Both the position numbers and the translations under genes were made by a program. A DNA stretch of 64,000 nt from CAYFWF01 sp964346815 (GTDB taxonomy: Bacteria; Acidobacteriota; Aminicenantia; Aminicenantales; Aminicenantaceae). The DNA lies in contig CAYFWF010000057.1 of assembly GCA_964346815.1 (NCBI GenBank), positions 186,001 through 250,000 of the forward strand, written 5' to 3'. This document shows, piece by piece, positions 1 to 5,938 of this stretch (the first letter of the stretch is position 1; every line of letters begins with the position of its first letter). Under the pieces are notes generated by a model. It was not told the DNA's origin and ran no database searches. It worked only from the letters and a program-made list of their open reading frames with translations.

Positions 1-568
1 CTAAGTCTGCACCGGTAAGTGATGCGATAACAGGGCACCCTGTGCCAGGCGGGCCGTCCAAGATGACCAGGTCTCTGCCGTTTTTTTCGGCCGTATCCTT
101 AGCGTTTTTTCTGACTTCTGTCACCAGCTTGCCTGAATTTTCCTCCCCGATTCCGAGCCTGGCGTGGACGAACGATCCATAAGAGGTTCGTGACACGTAC
201 CATTCCCCTGCTTTGGCTTTTTCCATCCGGATCGCTCCGGGGGGACATCTCAATGAGCAAACCCTGCATCCTTCACAGGAAACTCGATCGACCAGAAACT
301 CTCCCTCTAGAATCTTGCTGACGGCGTCGAACCGGCAAATCTGCACACACTCCCCACATCCTGTGCATTTTTCAGGATCGATTTTAGCCTTGTCCAACCC
401 GAAAAAGGAATGTGGCTCCTGGATTTCCGGAGGGAGGAGAAGATGAAGATTGGCAGCGTCCACGTCGCAGTCAGCCAGGACTTTGTTATCCATAAGCGCG
501 GCAAAGCAGGCTGTCAGGAGGGTTTTCCCTGTTCCGCCCTTTCCGCTGATAATGGCGACCTGCTTCAT
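1..568 (-). CDS. MinD-family ATPase with inserted two-cluster ferredoxin domain (partial)
   Basis: Read on the minus strand from the ATG at 568 to the left window edge: 189 codons, with the C-terminal third outside the window. Residues 9-16 are a deviant Walker A (GKGGTGKT). Two four-cysteine sets, C68/C71/C74/C78 and C98/C101/C104/C108, form a bacterial-type 2x[4Fe-4S] ferredoxin module inserted after the P-loop half. DGPPGTG at 171-177 is the MinD/Mrp Walker B region. Family members occur in pairs in anaerobes beside NifX and Mrp genes; they are thought to couple ATP hydrolysis to Fe-S or redox work, but no reaction is established. Its ATG overlaps the TGA of the upstream MinD fragment, so the two are translationally coupled. 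It is the last visible gene of the Fur-headed cluster. Confidence 0.9.
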   Translation of the reverse strand, partial: MKQVAIISGKGGTGKTLLTACFAALMDNKVLADCDVDAANLHLLLPPEIQEPHSFFGLDKAKIDPEKCTGCGECVQICRFDAVSKILEGEFLVDRVSCEGCRVCSLRCPPGAIRMEKAKAGEWYVSRTSYGSFVHARLGIGEENSGKLVTEVRKNAKDTAEKNGRDLVILDGPPGTGCPVIASLTGADL

Positions 569-885
569 TTGATCAAGCTTTGAATCTGTTTAAAAAGACT
601 GAGGAATTTCTCATGGTAGATGGGTTGAGTGTCGAAAATTGTTTCCCCTTCCGAATAAGCCACCGCGATCCTACGGTCCTGAGGTATGGTCATCAATACG
701 GGTATCTTTTCCTTTTGACAGTAATCCCGAATGAGTTTGTCTTTTCCGTCAGAGCGATTGATGATGACGCCCAAGGGGATATCCAATTCTTTCAATGTTT
801 CGACCGAAATTTGAAGGTCATTGAGGCCAAAGGGCGTGGGCTCTGTCACCAAGAGCGAGAACGTGCTTCCCTTGACGGATTCCAC
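565..885 (-). pseudogene. C-terminal fragment of a second ferredoxin-type MinD ATPase
   Basis: The 106 residues match the last third of a ferredoxin-containing MinD ATPase: the LLVTEPTPFGLNDL segment, then INRSDGKDKLIRDYC and IPQDRRIAVAYSEGE. The P-loop, the ferredoxin module and the switch regions are missing; intact relatives are near 290 residues. The only start is a GTG without a ribosome-binding site, and an in-frame TGA lies three codons upstream, so the frame cannot extend. The first 68 bases overlap the 3' end of the FmdB-like gene in another frame. That is what a deletion joining the 5' end of fmdB to the 3' end of the MinD gene would leave. A coupled, translated remnant is possible because its TGA overlaps the ATG of the intact paralogue. 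Confidence 0.75.
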
Positions 886-1066
886 AGCAGGTCAAGCCCT
901 TTACAGAAGGATTTTTCCCTGACACAAAAGAAGGGATTGAAAAGATCTTGTTGAGTTTCTTGCTTTGGCAGGAAGGGCAGGAGAGATCAATCTTTGGAGT
1001 CTGCGACCGGAAAAACGTTTCGAACACCGTCCCGCAGTTCTGGCATTTGTATTCATAGATAGGCAT
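818..1066 (-). CDS. FmdB-type zinc-ribbon protein, 3' end altered
   Basis: 82 residues starting MPIYEYKCQNCG, the hallmark N-terminus of FmdB/CxxC_CxxC_SSSS regulators. Two CxxC pairs, C9/C12 and C28/C31, make a zinc ribbon. A third pair (TCCG) lies near residue 62, after which the reading frame enters sequence that encodes MinD in another frame. The last 20 or so residues are therefore probably not native. FmdB-like proteins are small putative regulators or metal-binding proteins of unknown function. The start sits 8 bases after the preceding small Cys-rich gene. The ribbon itself is secure; the C-terminus and function are not. Confidence 0.75.
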   Translation of the reverse strand: MPIYEYKCQNCGTVFETFFRSQTPKIDLSCPSCQSKKLNKIFSIPSFVSGKNPSVKGLTCCGIRQGKHVLALGDRAHALWPQ

Positions 1067-1074
1067 GATGAATT

Positions 1075-1251
1075 TTATGCTCTGGTCATCTGTGTTCCGC
1101 ATTTTGGACAGGGTCGCCTGTTGCAGGGAATCCCCCTCTTGTGAGGGACACGGTGTCCGCAGGATGGACAGACACAATAGCCTCCTGGGCCGGCAGCTCT
1201 GCCCCCCTTGCGTCCTTGGCCCTGACCTTGTCCTCTTCCTCCACCTTGCAT
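1075..1251 (-). CDS. 58-residue Gly-rich double-CxxC mini-protein
   Basis: An ORF of 58 codons with a strong GAGGAGG site five bases before its ATG. A Gly/Gln/Arg-rich N-terminus (residues 2-24) is followed by C26, C28, C31, C43, C48 and C51, arranged as CVCPSCG and RPCPKCG around HRVPHKRGIPC. This looks like a zinc ribbon or rubredoxin-like knuckle. Short proteins of this shape travel with MinD, NifX and DUF5320 genes in anaerobes, generally as hypotheticals. It is cotranscribed with its neighbours (8 bases to fmdB). A role in metal or Fe-S handling is an inference from context only. Confidence 0.75.
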   Translation of the reverse strand: MQGGGRGQGQGQGRKGGRAAGPGGYCVCPSCGHRVPHKRGIPCNRRPCPKCGTQMTRA

Positions 1252-1365
1252 GTCAGCCTCCTCTTCTAATTATAAGATTTCATGATTTCTCTGTCTTCGG
1301 CCATCAGGCCTCCAGCGATTTCCTCCATTTTCATCTTCTCCCAAAAAGATAATTTATTGTGAGTC

Positions 1366-1518
1366 TTAAGGTATTCGATAGGAATATCCCACAATTTCCA
1401 CTTTTTTTTCTTCAGTATAGGAGGAAAAACCGCCCACTCTCTCCCTGAGGGCTCTGAAACACTTCCCGCCACCGCATTCTTGATAGCGTTTGCAAATGAT
1501 TATTCCGATTTTTTTCAT
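1366..1518 (-). pseudogene. Truncated CGGC-domain-like protein
   Basis: 50 codons with an AGGAG site before the ATG. It begins MKKIGIIICKRYQECGGGKC, has a basic middle and ends VEIVGYSYRIP. This resembles the first half of CGGC-domain proteins, putative metal-binding proteins of about 110-150 residues, which continue into a CGGCPG signature. Here a stop falls where that signature should begin. The roughly 115 bases downstream, to the next gene at 1251, show no CGGC motif; one other frame ends IAGGLMAEDREIMKSYN but was not recognised. A deletion remnant is the likeliest reading. A genuine 50-residue Cys-rich peptide cannot be excluded, as the start and ribosome site are intact. Confidence 0.5.
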
Positions 1519-1527
1519 AAAGGCTCC

Positions 1528-2355
1528 TTATGAAGACTGAGTGGTATTTTTTACGATGTTATCGACAATGCTCATGAAAGCCTTGCTTGCATCTGATTTA
1601 GGGTGGATGTCGATGAAAGCCTTTCCTTCATCTCCTAGGGTAACAACCTCGGGATCGAGCGGAATTTTGCCCAAAAAAGGAATTCCGAGTTCGAGGGCGG
1701 CCCTTTGTCCCCCTCCTTCTTTGAAAAGGTCTATTCTTTTCCCGCAGTGGGGACAGACCATGCCGCTCATGTTTTCGATGATTCCGAGGACTTTTAAATT
1801 GAGCTTTCGAGCAAAAGCCACAGCTTTCCTGGAATCCATCAGCGAGACCTCTTGTGGAGTGGTGACCACGATGGCTCCTGTTGCAGGGATAAGTTGAGCC
1901 ACGGAGAGAGGTTCGTCTCCTGTTCCTGGCGGGGAATCGATCACCAGCCAATCCAGCTCACCCCATTTGACATCACCCAAGAACTGCTGAATAGCCTTCA
2001 TCTTCATCGGGCCCCGCCAGATAACGGGAAGGTTGGCATCTTGGAGAAGAAAGGACATGGATACAAGTTTCAAATTTTCCTTTACTTCTACAGGCTTTAT
2101 TACCCCTGACGAGATGTCTAATCTTTTGTCCTCGACACCGAGCATTTTGGGCAGATTGGGACCATGAATATCCACATCCAGAAGTCCAACTTTATTGCCC
2201 CTTTGGGCAAGTGCCAAGGCGAGATTTGCGGCGACGGTACTCTTTCCAACTCCTCCTTTGCCGCTGAACACCAGGAGCCGGTTTTTCATCCGGGAAAGTG
2301 CCAGAGAAACTTTGATCTCGTCTTCTCCGCCGGCCTTGTCTTGTTTCGCTGTCAT
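1528..2355 (-). CDS. Mrp/NBP35-family Fe-S cluster carrier ATPase
   Basis: 275 residues. GKGGVGKS at 32-39 is the deviant Walker A, DVDIHGPN at 60-67 and DSPPGTGD at 140-147 are switch and Walker B segments, and C201/C204 (CPHC) are the paired cysteines that bridge a [4Fe-4S] cluster across the dimer. The protein lacks the N-terminal DUF59 domain of long Mrp proteins and is of the short ApbC/NBP35 type. The established family role is ATP-dependent scaffold or carrier for Fe-S cluster delivery. Its ATG overlaps the stop of the upstream NifX-domain gene by four bases. In this Fur-headed operon it is the best-understood component and suggests cluster assembly or transfer. Confidence 0.92.
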   Translation of the reverse strand: MTAKQDKAGGEDEIKVSLALSRMKNRLLVFSGKGGVGKSTVAANLALALAQRGNKVGLLDVDIHGPNLPKMLGVEDKRLDISSGVIKPVEVKENLKLVSMSFLLQDANLPVIWRGPMKMKAIQQFLGDVKWGELDWLVIDSPPGTGDEPLSVAQLIPATGAIVVTTPQEVSLMDSRKAVAFARKLNLKVLGIIENMSGMVCPHCGKRIDLFKEGGGQRAALELGIPFLGKIPLDPEVVTLGDEGKAFIDIHPKSDASKAFMSIVDNIVKNTTQSS

Positions 2356-2750
2356 CCTATCACCTCGTTTTTAAGCTTTTCGAACAGGTCATCGATTTGT
2401 CCAGAAGCTCCTTCCACCACCCGGATGCCCGAAGATTCCAGGACTTTCTTTGCGTTCGGTCCACACCGACCGGTAACCACAATGCCTACCTCTTTTTCAG
2501 AGATAAACTGTGCCGTCTGGATTCCTGCTCCCTGGACGGCTTCTCTGTTTGGGTTTTCGACCGCTTCGATTTGTGAGGTATGGGGGTCGATGATGAGAAT
2601 ATAGCTCGCCCGTCCGAATTTTGGGTCCAATTCCGAACTGAAGTCTTTCCCTTGGGAGGTAAAACAAATTTTCTCCTTGGTTCTGCGGCTTATTTCTTCC
2701 TCGTTGTGAAGGTGTCCGCCGTGAAAGGGATGCTCTGCATGTTTTCCCAT
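2352..2750 (-). CDS. NifX/dinitrogenase-cofactor-type domain (3' half of a frameshifted tandem)
   Basis: 132 codons from an ATG without a visible ribosome-binding site. Residues 1-20 are a His-rich tail (HAEHPFHGGHLHNEEE). From about residue 27 a NifX/Mth1175-type domain follows: KICFTSQGKDFSSELDPKFGRA, then GAGIQTAQFI and TGRCGPNAKKVLESSGI. This fold binds Fe-Mo-type or other metal clusters in NifX, NafY and NifB. The frame is open upstream of the ATG; shifting one base at the T6 run 2857-2862 (A6 in mRNA) joins it to the NifX domain at 2822-3085. I infer one original double-domain protein of 244-245 residues. As drawn, this half could only start internally. Confidence 0.7.
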   Translation of the reverse strand: MGKHAEHPFHGGHLHNEEEISRRTKEKICFTSQGKDFSSELDPKFGRASYILIIDPHTSQIEAVENPNREAVQGAGIQTAQFISEKEVGIVVTGRCGPNAKKVLESSGIRVVEGASGQIDDLFEKLKNEVIG

Positions 2751-2821
2751 TCTGTGTCTGTGGTCACAAAGATCTTCGCCAGATTCCAGTTCCTGGTTAA
2801 TGAACTTTCCAATGACTTCAT

Positions 2822-3085
2822 CTATGGGACCTTGGACGCCAATGATAGTTTCGATGTTTTTTGGGCAAACAGGGATTGGGCTCTGTGTCCCATGCCTCCA
2901 GCGATGATGCAGTCAACGTCCATTTCGGACAGATATTGAGGCAAAAAACCAGGTTGATGGCCGGGGTTTTGAATCTCTTCCTTTTTCAGTACCTGACCTT
3001 CCTTGATTTCAACTAATGTATAGGATGGACATCGGCCAAAGTGCGCGGAAACGAATCCTCGATCTGAAGAGATCGCAATTTTCAT
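2822..3085 (-). CDS. NifX-type domain (5' half of a frameshifted tandem)
   Basis: The frame encodes 87 residues. The first 76 are typical for the family: MKIAISSDRGFVSAHFGRCP, NPGHQPGFLPQYL and IIAGGMGHRAQ. The last 11 are out of frame and end at TAG 2822-2824. Re-reading one base at CAA-AAA-A restores NIETIIGVQGPIDEVI, exactly the expected continuation, and then runs through CDHRHRMGKHAEH into the next ORF without a stop. The ATG at 3085 follows AGCAAGGAGCTGAAC, with AAGGAG as ribosome site. Function of the family: small metal-cluster-binding proteins; partner unknown. The break may be a homopolymer sequencing error, a real mutation or slippage (see findings). Confidence 0.7.
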   Translation of the reverse strand: MKIAISSDRGFVSAHFGRCPSYTLVEIKEGQVLKKEEIQNPGHQPGFLPQYLSEMDVDCIIAGGMGHRAQSLFAQKTSKLSLASKVP

Positions 3086-3124
3086 GTTCAGCTCCTTGCT
3101 AAAATGGAATTTTTAGATCTGTAG

Positions 3125-3736
3125 CTAAGATTTCTTGTTCTCTAATTCTTCGATTTTTTTTGCAATGTTCTCCAGTTGCTGTCTGAGGAAATCGGACTGC
3201 TGCTTGAGGTTATCAAGTTCCTGTTCTGGAGATTGTGAAGTCCATCCTGATCCTGGCGGAGGCACCCCGAACCCTGCTCCAGATCTCATTTCCCTTCCCA
3301 TGCCCATGCACCTTCCCATGCCGCCAGGAAACCCAGCGTTAGAACCGGGCTTTGGGGAGGGAGTGCTCTTCATCCCCATGCCGAAATGGGCAGAAACATT
3401 GGGTTCTGAAGCAGATTGAAGATTTCCTTCTTTATACTTTTGTGCCGCCTCTTTCACCGTTCCGGAAACTCCGGTGAAGACTTCAACTCCTGCAGCTTCC
3501 AATGTTTGGTAAGCATTCGGCCCACAGCTTCCTGTAAGGAGAACCTTGGCACCTTTGTTTGCTATGAGCTGAGCAGATTGGATACCAGCGCCGCCTGGAG
3601 AGGAGATATTGGGGTTTTCGATGGCCTCAAATTCCATGGTCTCGGTTTCGAGCAGTATAAAATAAGGGCTGCGTCCAAACCTTGGATCTATTGGGCTGTT
3701 GAGATTTGGCTCAGACGCCGTTATGATAATTTTCAT
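3125..3736 (-). CDS. NifX-type domain fused to a Gly/Met-rich coiled-coil tail
   Basis: 203 residues with a good GAAGGAG site. Residues 1-106 are a complete NifX/Mth1175-type domain (IDPRFGRSPYF, GAGIQSAQLI, LTGSCGPNAYQTLEAAGVEV). Residues 115-165 are rich in Gly, Met and Pro (FPGGMGRCMGMGREM). Residues 167-203 form a predicted coiled coil (PEQELDNLKQQSDFLRQQLE to the end). The tail has the same layout as the three DUF5320-like proteins encoded just upstream, so this is a NifX-DUF5320-type fusion. The NifX domain suggests metal or Fe-S cluster binding and the tail suggests assembly with its neighbours; both are inferences. The stop codon region overlaps the upstream gene's end by 4 bases. Confidence 0.85.
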   Translation of the reverse strand: MKIIITASEPNLNSPIDPRFGRSPYFILLETETMEFEAIENPNISSPGGAGIQSAQLIANKGAKVLLTGSCGPNAYQTLEAAGVEVFTGVSGTVKEAAQKYKEGNLQSASEPNVSAHFGMGMKSTPSPKPGSNAGFPGGMGRCMGMGREMRSGAGFGVPPPGSGWTSQSPEQELDNLKQQSDFLRQQLENIAKKIEELENKKS

Positions 3737-4095
3737 TTTCCTTCTCCTTCGAGTTCTTGGATTCTCTGTTCCGTGCAGGAAAACTCATACGCAAGCATTT
3801 CAGCTTCAGCTTTGAGAATGTCAATTTCTTCTTCTAAAGTCAATTCAGAAACTCCCCAGGGATCATAGGGAGAAAGAAAGCCTGGACGAGGAAATCCCGG
3901 CAGGGATTCGATAGGAGAGGATCCATGTTGCCACCAATCGGCCATTTGATGCGGGGGCCATTGTCCATACATCAAGTAATGAGTACATGGTCCCAATCCC
4001 CCGGGGCTCCTTACCATCCTGTCTGGAGAAAAACCAAGCCGAATCCATCCTGGCAAGCCGGTTAAATGGCACATCCACCGGTGTCTGTTTCTCAT
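3733..4095 (-). CDS. DUF5320-like small protein, third of three
   Basis: 120 residues from the ATG at 4095, which overlaps the previous stop (ATGA). A longer open frame reaches 4350 but that part only shadows the preceding gene. The N-terminus is rich in Trp, Pro, Gly and His (PPHQMADWWQHG, GFPRPGFLSPYDPWG). Residues about 86-118 form an acidic coiled coil starting ELTLEEEIDILKAEAEMLAY. It shares this plan, aromatic Gly/Pro-rich head then coiled coil, with the next gene and with the NifX fusion. No enzymatic motif is visible. Role unknown; probably part of one complex with its neighbours. Confidence 0.7.
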   Translation of the reverse strand: MRNRHRWMCHLTGLPGWIRLGFSPDRMVRSPGGLGPCTHYLMYGQWPPHQMADWWQHGSSPIESLPGFPRPGFLSPYDPWGVSELTLEEEIDILKAEAEMLAYEFSCTEQRIQELEGEGK

Positions 4096-4322
4096 TTCTT
4101 TTCGTTTTCTTGCTTTTTCAATTCTTCTAAACGTTTGGTGATTTGATCGAGTTGATTTTCTAAGATGCTGGCCTGTTCCTTCAAAAACTGTTCTTCGTCT
4201 TCTCGAGATGGAAAAGGTGAATACGGCCAGCATGGAGCATAAAGCCAGGGAGGTCCGTACATCCTCAAGTAAGACATCTGGGGCCACATGTACCAACCAG
4301 CACGTCCCATTCCAAATGGCAT
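4092..4322 (-). CDS. DUF5320-like small protein, second of three
   Basis: 76 residues beginning MPFGMGRAGWYMWPQM. The ATG at 4322 is chosen because AAGGAGG lies eight bases upstream; a GTG three codons earlier falls inside that site. The first 42 residues are rich in Met, Trp, Tyr and Pro. Residues 43-76 (REDEEQFLKEQASILENQLD onward) are a coiled coil ending EELKKQENEKK. No cysteines and no catalytic motif are seen. Proteins of this type cluster with NifX, Mrp and MinD genes in anaerobes, but their function is not known to me. Confidence 0.75.
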   Translation of the reverse strand: MPFGMGRAGWYMWPQMSYLRMYGPPWLYAPCWPYSPFPSREDEEQFLKEQASILENQLDQITKRLEELKKQENEKK

Positions 4323-4356
4323 CTCCTTCACCTCCTTTCTTGGTGGTCAAGAGTCG

Positions 4357-4740
4357 TCATTTTTTCCCTTGAGAGGGTTTCTTTGAAGGCTCCGTATCAG
4401 GGTAATCCATTCCATAGCCTGGGCCATAAAAGGGGCCATAAGCGGGTGGATAGCCATATGGCATTCCATAGGGATGTCCGAAAGGCATCGTCGGCGGATA
4501 ATCCCAATAGGGACCAAAGCCGCCCAATCGCCATCCTCGACCTCTCCCGTAACTCATGCCGCGGCCAAATCCTCTGCCGAAGCCCATGCCTCTTCCGAAT
4601 CCTCTTCCAAGACCACGTCTCAAGCCGAGACCTGGACCAGGATACATAAATCCCGGACTTTGATATCCAGCACAGAAGCCTCTGCCTCTTCCTGTCATGG
4701 GTCCTGCACTCCAGGGTCCTGTCCTATCTCCTCCTGGCAT
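4357..4740 (-). CDS. DUF5320 protein, first of three
   Basis: 127 residues starting MPGGDRTGPWSAGPMTGRGR, the recognisable DUF5320 N-terminus. The ATG at 4740 has an AAGGAGGTGA site just upstream. The middle (35-85) is a run of GRGFGRGMGFGRG-type repeats. The C-terminal part alternates Pro, Tyr and Gly (MPYGYPPAYGPFYGPGYG). One Cys lies near residue 23. Unlike the next two genes it has no coiled coil; it ends in a Lys/Ser-rich tail. The composition suggests an unstructured or self-associating protein. It directly follows fur by 71 bases, so it is probably the first structural gene of the Fur-controlled operon. Confidence 0.85.
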   Translation of the reverse strand: MPGGDRTGPWSAGPMTGRGRGFCAGYQSPGFMYPGPGLGLRRGLGRGFGRGMGFGRGFGRGMSYGRGRGWRLGGFGPYWDYPPTMPFGHPYGMPYGYPPAYGPFYGPGYGMDYPDTEPSKKPSQGKK

Positions 4741-4811
4741 CTCAGTCACCTCCTTTCTTGTCCTGATTGATTCATAAGAACAGCCGAGACCGATATATAT
4801 ATATATTTCTT

Positions 4812-5258
4812 TCATCGGCATTTCTCGCAAAGTCCATAAAACTCAATATTGTGTCCGGCAACCTTGAAGTTGTATTTTTCAGAGAGGCGTTTTTCGGTTT
4901 TTCTTACCAGTTCAAGCTCATCCTCCATAAAATCGCTGTAATCGATGATTTTGCCGCATCCAGAACAGATGACGTGATGGTGATGCCCCCTTTTGTCTTC
5001 TGACCTGAATTCATACCGATTTTGGCCGTCCCCAAAAGAGAACTTGTTGATAAGTCCCATGCGGACAAGTAAGTCCAGTGTTCGGTATACAGTGGTTAGA
5101 CCGATCCCTGGATACATCCTGTATAGAGCTGCATAGATATCCTTGGCGCTCAAGTGTTTGGATGTGTGCCTCATAAGGTCAAGAATAGCCTCACGAGGGG
5201 CAGTCCAACGTTCGAAGTGCTGGCGCTGCCTGTGTCTCCACTTACGCGGTCCTGGCAT
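4812..5258 (-). CDS. Fur-family metal-responsive repressor
   Basis: 148 residues. The N-terminal half is a winged helix (TAPREAILDLM, KDIYAALYRMYPGIGLTTVYRTLDLL). The C-terminal half carries the metal sites: GHHHHVICSGCGKIID with H92-H95, C98 and C101, and a second CxxC at C144/C147 that would complete a structural zinc site. The two CxxC pairs are typical of Fur/PerR/Zur proteins; which metal or peroxide is sensed cannot be told from sequence. The gene heads the leftward cluster, and a near-consensus Fur box lies between its promoter and start codon. Autoregulation and control of the whole cluster are inferred. Confidence 0.9.
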   Translation of the reverse strand: MPGPRKWRHRQRQHFERWTAPREAILDLMRHTSKHLSAKDIYAALYRMYPGIGLTTVYRTLDLLVRMGLINKFSFGDGQNRYEFRSEDKRGHHHHVICSGCGKIIDYSDFMEDELELVRKTEKRLSEKYNFKVAGHNIEFYGLCEKCR

Positions 5259-5274
5259 TCTGTCCTCTCTTTTT

Positions 5275-5293
5275 GATAATGAAAATCATTTCC
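5275..5293 (-). promoter_or_regulatory. Fur box upstream of fur
   Basis: The plus strand reads GATAATGAAAATCATTTCC, matching 16 of 19 positions of the classical GATAATGATAATCATTATC operator. It lies at about +1 to +19 relative to the inferred leftward promoter, ideally placed to block transcription of fur and the downstream cluster. Confidence 0.8.
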
Positions 5294-5300
5294 AATAATA

Positions 5301-5328
5301 ATTTTGAACAGATTGATCCATTTGTCAA
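5301..5328 (-). promoter_or_regulatory. Promoter of the fur-NifX-MinD cluster
   Basis: On the minus strand a perfect TTGACA (5323-5328) is followed after 16 bases by CAAAAT (5301-5306, four of six to consensus). The start of transcription would fall near 5294, at the edge of the Fur box. Confidence 0.6.
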
Positions 5329-5377
5329 GAAAAATATTTTTTATCGGGAAATTTTTTGAGAAGATCATGGACGCTGA

Positions 5378-5406
5378 TTGCCAGCGCCATCGAGATCTTT
5401 TATACT
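5378..5406 (+). promoter_or_regulatory. Promoter candidate for queF
   Basis: TTGCCA (5378-5383), 17 bases, TATACT (5401-5406). It is close to consensus, but transcription would begin near 5412-5413, almost at the ATG at 5415. The mRNA would be leaderless, or translation would start at a downstream ATG such as 5427. Confidence 0.45.
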
Positions 5407-5414
5407 AGGAGACA

Positions 5415-5861
5415 ATGAAAAAAGAGATGGATACTAAGAAGGGAGAATCCCGTATTGCCGGCAAGGAAGCCATGGCTGGATTGAAGGAGGAGTTGCCCGC
5501 CATAGAAACATTTCCCAATCAATTTTCTGATTACGAGATTCGAATCGAAGTTCCCGAATTCACATCCGTCTGTCCAAAGACAAGGCTTCCGGATTTTGGT
5601 ATTCTCGACATCCGTTATATCCCTGACAAATTGTGCTTAGAATTGAAGTCCCTGAAGATGTATTTACTCGGCTACAGGAACCTGGGAATTTTCTATGAGA
5701 ACGCCGTAAATCGCATTTTAGAAGATGTCGTGGATGCCTGCCAGCCTATTCAAGCCACCGTTACGGGTGCATTCAATCCCAGAGGCGGGATAAGGTCCGT
5801 TGTAGAAGCCCGTTTTCCGAGAGGAAGAGGAAGAAAAAAATCCAAGAGCCCGACGAGATAA
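5415..5861 (+). CDS. queF: QueF, preQ0 reductase (7-cyano-7-deazaguanine reductase)
   Basis: 148 residues of the short, unimodular QueF type in the T-fold superfamily. It reduces the nitrile of preQ0 to the amine of preQ1 with NADPH in queuosine synthesis. FTSVCPKTRLPDFG places the thioimide-forming cysteine at C53 and the general acid aspartate at D60; the family motif around ELKSLKMYLLGYRN (76-89) binds substrate and cofactor. The first 20-25 residues are not conserved in the family as I know it, so ATG 5427 or 5472 could be the real start. The partner genes queC-queD-queE lie 1 kb downstream on the other strand, separated by a DMT exporter. Confidence 0.93.
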   Translation: MKKEMDTKKGESRIAGKEAMAGLKEELPAIETFPNQFSDYEIRIEVPEFTSVCPKTRLPDFGILDIRYIPDKLCLELKSLKMYLLGYRNLGIFYENAVNRILEDVVDACQPIQATVTGAFNPRGGIRSVVEARFPRGRGRKKSKSPTR

Positions 5862-5938
5862 ACGCCTCTCTCATTCGTCCTGATCCTTTCCCGTTTTAAC
5901 TTTTTTTCTGATCGAGTATACTGTCTGCTTACAATCCC

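Noticed and set aside
1266..1472. 68-codon ORF beside the truncated CGGC gene
   Set aside because: Different frame from the conserved start; only its last 30 residues look protein-like, so it was left unannotated.
4096..4350. N-terminal extension of the ORF ending at 3733
   Set aside because: It overlaps the second DUF5320-like gene in another frame; the ATG at 4095 overlaps the preceding stop as expected for an operon.
4791..4807. TA dinucleotide tract near the fur stop
   Set aside because: Simple repeat of about seven TA units; no evidence of function.
5259..5414. PreQ1 riboswitch upstream of queF, also sought at 8512-8739 upstream of queC
   Set aside because: No stem plus A-rich tail with the expected CCUAGC-type pairing could be seen in either region.
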